Source of the DNA: Alviniconcha marisindica
Lineage: Eukaryota > Mollusca > Gastropoda > Provannidae
Direction of reading: 5' to 3'
NCBI GenBank assembly: GCA_018857735.1
Contig: JABMCL010003271.1
Location: 361,001-425,000 of the forward strand
DNA length: 64,000 nucleotides
A program made the position numbers and the translations under genes. Positions 21,001 through 32,400 of the stretch are shown one piece after another (the first letter of the stretch is position 1; the number at the start of each line of letters is the position of its first letter). Below the pieces are notes generated by a model. The model was not told where the DNA came from. It did not search any database and saw nothing but the letters and a program-made list of their open reading frames with translations.

Positions 21001-21473
21001 ATAAATCATTATTATGTCAAACTTTCCAGTTTTGCACTTAAATTGGAGTCGTCTGAGCATAGTTAATTGCTCTACTCATTACTATCTCATTATCTCTCTC
21101 AGCTTGTGTGATACATTTCTGGAACATAGGTCTATAGGACTAGGAGAGGAAGAGAGATGCCATCAGACAGGAAGAAATGGGGATTTTTACATCCTTACTA
21201 TGACTGAGTACATGAGACAATAACATGACTAGCCTGGTGACATTTTGGTCCCATTGTAACAGGAAATTAATGTTAAATTTACTAAACACACAAAACAATA
21301 AATGCAAACAATGCAAATGAATTTAAGAATGAACTAAGCACGCAAAACAGTAAATGCAAGCAATGCAAATATAATTAAGAATGTCATTTTTTTTTAACCT
21401 TGAAATCTTTAGGTTAAAAAAAAATCAAAAAAATCTGTTGAAATCTGAAGTGCTGTCAAATTTGTCTGTTTCA
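18062..21473 (+). other. Inferred first intron of the zinc-finger gene; no coding feature
   Basis: AT-rich, with an inverted SINE tail at 18,163-18,228 (CACAGAAACCATAAGGCTTA) and a poly-T run at 20,350-20,377. Short open frames here match nothing I recognise. Confidence 0.4.
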
Positions 21474-21534
21474 GATCTATATTAACTTCCAAAGCAGGAG
21501 GGTGGAGTGAACTGGGCAGTCAAAGTGCACAGAA

Positions 21535-24500
21535 ATGGACCAGGCAAACAGGGCTTTAAACACTGACTGCCTGGCAACAAACATCATGGTGTTCAATCTT
21601 CAGGCTCAACCACCAGGTGGCATGGCAGGAGATAACGGCACTCCGCATATCTTCGGGTTGATGCCCTGGTCTGGAGCAGGCCAAAGCATCTCACAATCAG
21701 GCCCAGAAGTGTGTCAGCTGCCAGACAGCAGATATAATGCCAAACCAGACTTTCCGATGGAATCAGACATGATGGAGCAGGATGGAAGCCACGCTGGGTG
21801 GATGCAGCCACAAGGGTTTGTTCAGAGTCGGTCAGGCTCAGTTGGTTTTGATATGAGGAGTAATCTTGATGCCTCTTCCCAATCTTCATGTACCCACCTC
21901 CACTTTGACAAGGTATGCTTCCCGAAGAATGCTGCGGGTCACCACCAGGCATCTGCAATGCCTATGCATTGTAATGAGTCACCAGTGTGTCATCAGACCT
22001 ACTCCAGTGGTATCTGCTGTTCATACTCTTCTCATTTGCATGGAAGTCTGAGATCACCTAAGGTTGCCATGTCTTGTGGAGATCCAGTGTCCACTCCTAA
22101 CCAGTCTGTGCTGTATCAAGGTCAGACTCAGAGAGGAACTAGCGGGGACCAGGGAGTGTGGAAAGCCTCCATATCCCAACCAGCTCAGGGACAACCTATG
22201 ACATTTCCAAAGAACAATTTCAAGACTCAGGAGAGTGGGAAAATGTTGCCACATTACTGCAACACTAACAGTGAAGAACAATCTGAGGAGCTGCAGACCC
22301 AGAACATGTCTCAAAAGCACCAAAGCAGATGCAGCAACCAGTACTTCAGTCCTCAGAATGACAAGGGAGACCACAACGTCATGTATTTCATGCCAGTAAA
22401 AGCACAAGGTCATCATTGTGAAGATTGGCCTGTGCAGTCAAGCATGCCAGTCTCCTTCATAAAGCCACATCCTGGGGTTGTACCATGCAGCCCTACATTC
22501 GAAAGTAGCAGTAACACCTCCAAAGATGGTATTCTGGGACTTGGAAATCAACACCTGTCATTACAGTCAGCCCCCAAAGAAGAGTCTCATGATCCAGAAC
22601 AAAATGAGAATTCAGCATCACATGGCTCACATTATTCTGCAGAACCACTGTCACAAACCTCAAAGGACTTTGACAGTGACAATTTTCATTTGCAGATGAC
22701 TTCATCAACTCCGCCCATTTCAGCTGCAGAACACATTGGAACTAACTTGGTGCAAAGAGCAGCAAGTTCCACAGACAACAGCATCACAATTGCTTCTAGG
22801 ACAAATGCAGCTGCAAATATCTCTAAAATACCAGACACTGATCCTATTTCACCTGAAGATAGAAATCAGAATCATGCCAGCAATTTTTCATTAAAATCTG
22901 ATGTAAATCAGCACCCAGAAGGGTCAGTTCAAGATGACCAAAATGACTGTGATGAGGATGTGGTCTATCTTGGCACTGACCCTCCAAGTGACTGGAATGT
23001 GAACAGTGTTAAATCTGAGAAAGACTCCTCTGTTGTGGACGGGGGTGATTCTGTTGGTGCAGCCTGGACCCGTGAGTGTGAAGCAGTGAGGGGAAATTCT
23101 GCTTGTAAAATTCAGTCTGTTCACACAGAGGTCACCCACCAGGAAATTAAAAGAGCTGGATACATAGACTTGGAAACTGAAACCACATCTCAGCCTGGTG
23201 ATGAAGATGTTCCCATTACACAAGGAGATGTAGATATGCCCAGGGATGCTGAAGTGTTCAAGAGTGGTGGTGAGCCTGGTGAGCCACAAAGCACATCAGC
23301 CCTGCAGTCCTTACTCAGTTGCTGCATTGAACAAACTAACACATCACCAAGTGAGGAGAACTGCTCAGGTTTAAAGATTCTGGAGACAGTGTCTCTGGCT
23401 GCTGTACAGCCTCCAGACCAGAAGGTGTTCTGGCAACAGTTGTCTGCAGAAGGGTTTTATTGCTGTGGATGTCAAAAGGGACAGTGCAGCTTTACCTCAC
23501 AGCTTCAGGCTCAGTTTGAGTCACACTTGCTGGAGGCCCACCCAGCAGAAAGTGAATACCCTTGTGTGCACTGCGGGAGCCTGGAGAGAAGCCACGACGT
23601 CCTCCTCTTTCACCTGGACCAACACCTGGACTTTCAGCGCTTCAGCCTCTACTGCACAGAGCCCACATGTGATTTCCACTCCTTCAACCCAGAAAATGTG
23701 GTGAGCCACATGAGTATCTGCCACCCCAACCTCAGCCCCCACACATGCTGGCACTGCAGTTGCGTTTTTGGGTCCCTGCAGCAGTTCATCATCCACATCA
23801 AGTGCAGTGCTCTACAGGTTGCCATCTGCCCGCACTGTGATGCAAAGGACACAGATGGTCAACGCATCTTGCGCCACATGACCACAGAGCACCCAGGACA
23901 TGTGCGCATGATTGCTTTTCATAACCTCATGGTGTGCAGAGAGAGGAAGATGTCTGGCTGGAATTGTCCTGAGGCTTTCCTAAAGAAAGCAGCTGACAGT
24001 TGCAGTGGAACCAATGACCGGGATGGTGGCCATAGAAATGGAGCTGGTAATGGAGTTGAAAGTGTCCAGAGAATTGGAAGTGGTAATGAAATTGAAACTG
24101 ACAGTACTGATAAGAGTGGAATTGATGTGGAAGGAACTGGCAGTAGAACTGGAAATGATACTGAAGAAACAAGCATTGGGACTGAAACTGATGCCAAAGG
24201 AACTGGTGATGGAATGGGAACTTGTATGAAAGGAACTGGTGATGGGACTGGAACTGATGCAAAAGGAACTGTTCATGGAATGGGAACTGATACTAAAGGA
24301 CCTGATGATGGAATTGGTGTGGATATTTTAAGAACTGGTGGTGGAACCAACGCCAACAGGAATGAAGAGCAAAAAGAAGAAAGTGGCATTCGTCAGGTCA
24401 GTACAGCAGAGGGCATAGTGTCTGGCAGCTTCCCTTCCCCAGCATCAGAGACAAACTTCTTGTGCAGCCCTAGCAGTACTAATGATAGTGACCAAGACCA

Positions 24501-25604
24501 TACAGTGGCAGCAGACAATGACAGAGATCTTACAGTGACGGCAGACAATGCAGTGGACAAAGCCATGACCCACACCAACAGTAATGCTGAAGATGTGAGT
24601 GAGTTTAAGGTGTTTCTGCAGTGGAACAAGCAAGGTCGGCAAGCAGCTGAGGGTGACATCAGTTCTTCTGAACTTGATAAAGCTGAGGCCCACAACAAGC
24701 TAGGAATGGAACCCATGGACTATGAGATAACAGCAGATACTTCAGCAGACTGTGACCCAGAAGCATCTGATCAAGATGACGTACCATCACTGTCAGAGGA
24801 AAGCACCATCTCAGCTTCTCCCAAAAGTGTTTCATCTGCATCTCTGCACCATAAAAACCTTGACCAAAATGAACACTACCACTGCACTGTGAGGTCAGCA
24901 GATAATACCATCAGACTTATGTCAAACAAAAAGAAGAGTTCCAAAACCCCATGCTGTGCACTTCCACAAAAGGTGGCTCAGAAAACAAAGAGCAAGAAGA
25001 AGAAAGAAATAGATATGACCCCAGTACATAAACTGTCCAGCGTGAAGACTAAAGCCCGAGTGTACACCTGCTTACTGTGCTCCTTTATTTCCCACTGCTC
25101 CCCAGGGATCTACCAGCACATGTACTCCAAGCACAAGGAGATACTACAATGCCCTGTGTGCAAAGGAATGTCCAAAAACCGAACCGCCTTCTACAACCAC
25201 CTGACAGCCTTCCACCCGGAAGAAGCCAAGACCATCTATGAGCAGGGGAAGATCACCAAATGGATCTCCATCACCCCCATCACCACTCTCGTGGACACCA
25301 CTAACTGTCTACAGCTGGCCAAGCCCTTGAAACCGCTGAACATGGACTATCCTGCCCGGGACACTGCTTTGAAGGACTCCGATGTAAAGGACTATGCTGT
25401 GAAGGACTATGCTGTGAGGGACTACTTCATGCTGTCAGGTCATGGCAAGGACAGGAACTTCCACTGTGTGTTCTGCGAGTTCTCCTTCAAGAAGAACCAC
25501 AGGAGCAACGCACACATCTACAGAAGCATGTACAAGCACATGTTCCTGAAGCACATCCCTCACCTCTTCCAGTGCCCATGCTGCTCCTTCATTGACTGTA
25601 GCGA
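21535..25604 (+). CDS. Zinc-finger gene, coding exon 1
   Basis: 1,356 complete codons plus GA of the next. The frame stays open to 25,668, but reading past 25,604 gives a non-finger tail, whereas splicing at GA/GTCAGT joins E-N-K-V-K-K and completes the finger FQCPCC...H-x4-H. The long first exon with a disordered N-terminus resembles other large metazoan zinc-finger genes. Confidence 0.9.
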
Positions 25605-26896
25605 GTCAGTAGACACTTTATCATGTTGTTTTTCTGTTATTTATAATTGTTTGCTAAGTTTTGACTGAGTCTATGAAGTGATCTCAGGGCTAACAAGCTA
25701 AATTCCTGTCCACTTGAGCATTCTTGTGTTAAAAATGTTAAATTTAATGTTTCAATTTTTTCAGACACCATAATTGGGACGAATGCCAAACATTGCATGC
25801 TGCTACTGCTCATTGACTTTTACCTGTTTGTACTACTTTCATTGACAGTGACCAAGGTCACAGTAGAATCAGTTTTATTACTTTCGTTTTAACTGGAACT
25901 TTCATGTTATTATCCAGCTTAAGTTCAAACTTTGTATCATGTATGAGTGTTGTGTCAAATAGATCATGATTATAGCTTCATTTTTGCATGTATCCAATTT
26001 GATTGATGTTTTCTGATTTGACAAAACTTTAATGTTGGCTTTTTGAGTTTTTATCAGACATTGTGTTTTCTGATTTGACAAAACTTTAATGTTGGCTTTT
26101 TTATTTTATTTTTATTTTTTAAGACACTGTTTAAGGAAGGTCTGTAAAATCTTGCATCATTATAAACTTGCTCGGGGTCTACAGATTCATACCCAGTTTG
26201 ATGACCTTGGCCTTGTTTCAAGGTCACAGGTGTGTCAGATTTTTTTTTATAGAAACTACAAATAATTATTATGTTTTTAGATTCTTGTCCAGTGTAGTTT
26301 TTAGAAACATTGCATGGATCCTAATATATATATATATATATGCATTAAAACGATCATGCACAATATGCATTGTGAGACTGGTATTTGTTAAAATGTAGCC
26401 GCTTTTTTTGGTTTTGCACTTGAGTATGGGTCATCTGAGGGTCATTGGCTATAGATAGAAATATTGCTCTTCTTGTTTTGTTTCAAGCACCTTTCCATAA
26501 ATGCATGTGGTTATGAATTGATTCACATGAAAATCTTTAACTGTTTTAGACTTTAGTCTGTATTATGATCAGTGCTATGTCATCTGTTCAGCCATGCAGA
26601 GAACACAGTCTTTCTGACCATGATGTAAGTCAAGTTAGTAAGTGTAACTGTTATAAAATTACTTTTTAAAATATCGAAATGATCAGTGTCAAACATTTGA
26701 TAATGGCAGTATGTCTTGAGTTGTATTATATATATATATATATTTCAGTAACCTTGATTTTATTTCAAGGTCACAGATACATCACATAGAAAGATATCTT
26801 GGTCAGCAAATTCTTATTAGTTATTTGATCATGTTCAAACTGTATAATTTATGATTGTTAAATTACATATGGACTAGTTCATGCATTATGAATTTA

Positions 26897-26943
<47 letters not shown>

Positions 26944-28427
26944 GCATGATCATAAATTATGATGATGTGAAAATGAATTTCTCCATGGTGTTTTGCAGAA
27001 ACAAGGTGAAGAAACACATCCATGATAAGCACAATGATGCTGACCAAGAACCCAGAATGTTCTTGCTTCCTCGATGCACCTATGGGAGGCGTGGGGCTGA
27101 TTGGCGTGATCAGGTTGTAGGCTCTGGCAGCTCTTTTCGAAGAGAAACTTCCTCCGTGGATGCTGCTTCACTTCAAGTGCAAAACAGTAAAGATGCTCCA
27201 ACAAGCCTTTCAGTTGATGCAGCTCTGGACTCACCATCTCCACACAAGCAGGCATTTTCCACATACAGGGAGCACAGTCCTCAGTACTCACTGCCTGTTC
27301 CATCACAGAGTGTTTTTCCCGAACGAGAAAGAGTGCCACCGTATGCCCGGCATGCTGATGCCAGCCTCACTTCACAGGACATGGTGGCACCCCAAAGTCC
27401 AGCTCAGCTGTCCAAGAAGAAGGTGAAGCTGACAAAAATGACTGCAAAGCATGCTGATGAGGAGAACAGGACCGTTGCACTTTCCAGGCCTCGAGACTTT
27501 TACTCTGTTGAGTTGTTAGGGGATGCTCATGTGTTTAGCTGCCTGCACTGCAACTACAGACGCACTGCTGTCAAAGGGAACTTCAGTGCTCAGGCTGCCA
27601 TCATTTTTCATGTGCGGCGTCAGCATATGGACAAGCGGACTTTCTGGAGATGCAGCCTGTGTGAGTTCCGAGGTTTGAAGCAGTGAGTATTCAGTACTTT
27701 CTGTCTCTGTCTCTCCCACTGACTTTCATTGACAAGATACATGTACTGATGATGCTCTGGTAGGCTCTCTGTCTCTCTCTCTCTCTCTCATTGACTTTCA
27801 TCAACAAGGTACATACTTGTACTGATGTGGTAATTGGGATGAACTGGTACTGTAACATTTTCCCCCGAAGTGAGGCTGTGGATGTCTGAAATCCCCCTCA
27901 CGTCTGGAATCTTAGGGCTATAATTTGATTTTTTTCCCAGTTTCCTCTTGTTCTTCTGGTTCTGCCTAAACCTGTAGCTATTCCTGTTTTTTCCTATTTT
28001 TGGTAATGGTCCATTTTCCTGATTTTTTGGGGATAATTTTATTATTATTTTCAGTGAGCCAAAGTCATAAATTATACTAAACGAGAGAGCTAGGCTTTCT
28101 TGTCTGGCTCTTGTTGAGCAGTTTGGAGATTATGATTGGTAAATGGCATGTACTGCTTGCTGCCATATATACTGATATGGCATTGGTATTTGCCATTATG
28201 TGTACATACATACACACAATAATTCCAAATCAGTATTATATATATATATATATATATTGAATAGTCAGCTATGCCATTATGTAATATATAAAATTTGAAA
28301 CACTTTATGATCATGCCTGCTTGACTTTTGCAGTTCAAGAGTGGGCCGTCACAACAAGAGAGCTCACCAGGGAAAGGCCACGTTGATCAGGGAGTGTGGA
28401 ATAGTTAAAGACTTGAGGCGAAAGTGA
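21535..28427 (+). CDS. Large multi-C2H2 zinc-finger protein (1,615 aa), three coding exons
   Basis: Join 21535-25604, 26999-27682, 28334-28427; total 4,848 nt, exactly 1,616 codons with the TGA stop. The start ATGGACC has A at -3 and G at +4 and lies just after the acceptor at 21,474. Residues 1-640 are Ser/Gln/His-rich and disordered-looking. Residues ~641-790 carry five C2H2/C2HC-type fingers. Residues ~826-936 are a Gly/Thr/Asp-rich repeat. Fingers follow at ~1,176-1,228 (two), ~1,309-1,368 (two), ~1,535-1,565 and ~1,574-1,596. Most fingers have a His-x4-His end. Two have an unusually long span of 19-20 residues between the Cys and His pairs. Lys-rich patches (KKKSSK, KSKKKKE) could be nuclear signals. 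Likely a nuclear nucleic-acid-binding regulator; no KRAB, BTB or SET domain is seen and I cannot name an orthologue. Confidence 0.88.
24003..24345 (+). repeat. In-frame Gly-Thr-Asp-rich coding repeat
   Basis: Degenerate GGAACTGRTG-type units (GGAACTGATGC, AAAGGAACTGGTGATGGA) encode repeats such as ETDAKGTGDGMGT. Base composition is biased toward G and A. Probably a flexible acidic linker between the two finger clusters. Confidence 0.8.
26999..27682 (+). CDS. Zinc-finger gene, coding exon 2
   Basis: Acceptor TTTGCAG, donor GTGAGT, phase 2 at both ends. It opens with the second half of one finger (NKVKKHIHDKH), runs through a low-complexity region, then a complete long-span finger (FSCLHCNYRRT...FHVRRQH), and ends with the first half of the last finger (WRCSLCEFRGLK). 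Confidence 0.92.
28334..28427 (+). CDS. Zinc-finger gene, last coding exon
   Basis: Acceptor TTTGCAG. The two bases carried over plus T give His, then SRVGRHNKRAH completes the final finger with 12 residues between Cys and His. It continues QGKATLIRECGIVKDLRRK to a TGA at 28,425-28,427. Confidence 0.92.
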
Positions 28428-28727
28428 TGATCAGGAGCATGGATGGAGCCTTGAAAACTGGAGTGACAGTCACTGGCACGCAAATGGAAGGCTTATTTAA
28501 AGAGTGAATAGTCCTTCAAATAGTGTGCAAGACTGAGTGGAACAGTTGAGCTGAAACTTTCGAACAATGAACATTTCAGATTTGCTCTGATAAATGTCAT
28601 GATTTCTGGCAAACAAGAGACACAAAGAACCTGAAACGTGGCTGAGATTGAGATTTTGCTGAGCACTATCGTTCTAACTGTTACACTTATGCAGTAAATT
28701 CTGCTGCATTTCATGTTTGTTAGGCTG

Positions 28728-28733
28728 AATAAA
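28728..28733 (+). terminator. Polyadenylation signal for the zinc-finger gene
   Basis: AATAAA in GGCTGAATAAATTCTGAG, 300 nt after the stop codon, followed by a GT-rich stretch (GAGTTGGTGC). First canonical signal after the stop. Confidence 0.65.
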
Positions 28734-28749
28734 TTCTGAGTTGGTGCAT

Positions 28750-29373
28750 TGAGGGCAAGCTACCAAGCTTCTAGGTCACACCTCCCATGCATCTGGGTTA
28801 GTCTTTGTCTAAAAAAATAAGAAAAAAGTAATGCCATGTGTACCTGTCTTGTGAAACAGTATGCCTGCAGAAAAATGTTCAAGAGGGGTTGAAACAGAAC
28901 ACTGAGCTGAATCAGTAATCAGGACATATATGCCTAAAGCATGGTCTGAATAGTGGGTGCTGAAAAAACATCATAACAATAGAAACTGTTTCATCCAGTG
29001 TCGTGTATTTTGGCCCAGCCCATCAGTGAGCTGTGTACACATATGTGTGCCAACTCCACAACAGCATTGACAGATTCCCAAGCATCCAGCAGGAAAGATG
29101 TTCACCATTGACTCTGGGTGTAGTCCCACCCACACTTAGATTCTTTTCCTTGTAATTTCTTTGTTAGGTAATTGTCTTGATACTTCTTGAAATCATCAAG
29201 TTAATGTTTAGAATCATCAGAGATCCCAGAAAAAATGCAAGTACAAAAAACAAAAACATAAGCATATTTCAAAAATCTGAATATTCTGATCTGTTGAGTG
29301 TGAGTGTGGTCCATTTTAGTGAGGCTAAGCACCATGAATCTCCAATCTTCAAATGCTTTTTGTTGCCAGCAGA

Positions 29374-29416
<43 letters not shown>

Positions 29417-32400
29417 GGCTCTCTAGGATGAGACTGAGATTGGGAGAGAAGCTCAGAATATTCAAATGCAATTATTTCTTAACTTCATTTTGCCTCTGAT
29501 GTTAACCATGAATAAATGCTTCTTTTGCCGTGATATAGCCATAATGGTTGACTGGGCATAAAACACCAAGTTACTTACGCAGTGGTCTTGCTTTCGTTTT
29601 TTTTTTTAACAAGTTACTTACGCAGTGGTCTTGCTTTTGTTTTTGTTTTTTAAATGCCAAAAGGTCTGTCAAGGACAGATTTTCTATTTTAATGAATGTT
29701 TTGATGGGAGAATTTTTTTGCTGAGACTGTTTTTGAAAGGGAAATTGTACTGACTTGGATCTTCCTATCTTGAATTATTTGCCTTTGTTAAATTGTCATT
29801 TGTATTTTCACCCCCATTTGAGCAGTAACAAAATAAGTAACACCTACATGCCACTCTCCTGACACAAACAGAAAATGGATGAACAAATAAATAAATGAGC
29901 AGGACTATTAAAAAAAAAAATCCCCTTTCCAGAGAATGTTGAACATTAACTGGGCGTCAACCATTGGGGCAAGTACCCTGTACATAGTCCTTGTGTCCAT
30001 GAGAACCAATCGTTTTGTAATGTGACCATCAGGCTTATATATAATAAAAATATGGGTCCCACAATGCAGAGACTTTACATCATTCTGAATCTGAAGTAGG
30101 CCACCCAATGTGAAGACTTTACATCGTTCTGAAGGAGGCCGTACATTGTCGGTCTCTGTTATGCAACAAATCAAATAATAAATCATTTCAGTGTGAGTTG
30201 CCCCAGCTTTCACTCTTGTTGTTAATGTTCTAGTGATCATTACAGAATATTGACATGTGGCTACCTTTGATGGTAGTGTGCCATTATGAGTTTTGAATTG
30301 ACACCACTGAAGTGATGTGAACTGTACTTGTAATTGTACATTGAAATACTTTTACTCCTAAATTTCTGTTATGATCATTACAGTGATGACTGCCTTCGAC
30401 TCATTTGAGTCAGTTTAATGCTCATGTTAGCATTTTTGATGTTGGCAAAGCTTCAAAGAATTTGGAAACTCTAGTCTGTTGAAGTGATGATTGAGTGTGA
30501 TGATTTGGAACTTTTTCTGGGCAGCCCTCATGACACTGCCATATTCAGTTGAGGTACTGCAAAATGGTGTCCATTCTATTAAAAAAAGGTTTAGGCAAAG
30601 TACTTCTGCAGTTCTGCCACACTAACAAAGTTTTCTTTCTCAGGTTTGCATGCTGTTTGTGGCAACTGAATTTCATTTCTCTGCAGTTCGTTCTTGTGGA
30701 AAGATTATTTGTTATTCAGTTCAGTATTGGTTCTTGTAGTAAAACGTTTTAAGATTCTCAGTTGTTATAAAATGGCTATTATATATGTATTACTATTAGT
30801 CATCAGTGGCCAAGGCTCAGTGTTAGCATTGTGCAGTGTGGTATAGACAATTTTAGAACTATTTATGCTGCACATTGTGTGTGCGTGTGTACTCGCACGT
30901 GTTTGCACTTGGCATATTGTATTTGTATGAGTGTTTTGGTTGTAGTAACTGTTTTTGGTTAAAATGTGGTACCTCATATGATATCGCAATACAGTTTTTG
31001 GTTGTCATTGTGTGCTACAGAGTTTGACTGATTATGAACGCGTGTGCACTCACTATGGGCTTTATTTTCAACAAGACGCACCAAGATATAGCAATCCAAT
31101 TCACACAGCATGGCACGGCTGCACACTATGGTATGACCCAGCACAACATATCACTGCACAGCATGCACATAACTGGCAATGTCCACAAATCACTTCTTTA
31201 AAAAAAAAGAGAAACAACACCTGAAGCTGGGACTCGAACAAGGTTGTCCACTTACCATCCTAATGCTTTACCACTAGGCCAAACTGGCTCATCTACTACT
31301 GCAACTACTAGGTTGAGGTTTATAAATCAGAGCAGCCCTTGTCAGGTGCGATATTCCACACAGGGCATTTATCCATTAATAAGTAAAGCCTACACTGTGT
31401 TGGGTTCAATGGTAGTGCTGAATCCACATTGCAGTCTTTCTGCAACAAAACTAAGGTGCCTGTGACAAAATGGCTGAAGTGAAATCCATGATCAAAGCAA
31501 TATGGATATGGAACATTCCTGTTTCTTTTCCCTCTGGTGCATCCCTTTATTTTCTTCCTCTGGTGTTTTTGTTTGCTTTGTTTCTGTTTTTTTGTTTGTT
31601 TTTTTCTTCTTTCTTTGGTCTCTTTTGCCTCATCCCCAAAACAGCCCAACACCTGAATTTATAAATGAGCTGAAGAAACATTTGACAGTGTCACAGGTCA
31701 AGTGAGAACCATCACTGAATATATACACATGTACAGAAATTACAACAACACAAATTTTCAACAACAGCAAAAGCTGACCCATTTATTCCAACAGAAAACA
31801 AAATCAATCAAATCAGTGCAATGACAATTCATAACATAACCGTACCAGCACTGGAGTCCAAACACAACTCCCAGCATTGCAATTCCAAGTTCTCAACAAT
31901 CACACCAAGTCCTTTAAATGAAAGTGGAATAACAAATACATTTACAAAAAATACTTCCGAGTTGGTCAGTTTTGATTCAAGTCTCCACAGGCTGTTTTGA
32001 CGGTGAGCAGATTTGTTGGAAAACACCATGGTTCAAAGAGAGAGAGAGAAAAGCATAAGGTGGCAGACAAGTTGCATACATCAACTTCTCAAGACCAGCT
32101 GAAGAGAACAAAAATTGTAGTTACTACCAGATGAAAGCATAAGGTGGCAGACAAGTTGCATACATCCTCAACTTCTCAAGACCAGCTGAAGAGAAAGAAA
32201 TTCTGTAGTTACTACCAGACGAAGGATTTTTTCTCTGGTTAAAAAGAAAAATTGCAAAGGTAGTTGTACTTCAGGACAGAGTGAGCAGTTTAAAAACAAA
32301 ACTAGACACACAATTATGATACACAGGATTTGTGAGCATGGATGTGTATGTGTGTGTGTGTGAGAGAGAGAGACTTGCTTGACAATTAAGAAAAAATGAC

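Noticed and set aside
25605..25668. Continuation of the zinc-finger reading frame to the stop at 25,666-25,668
   Set aside because: The extension breaks the last finger, whereas the GTCAGT donor at 25,605 joined to 26,999 restores it exactly in phase.
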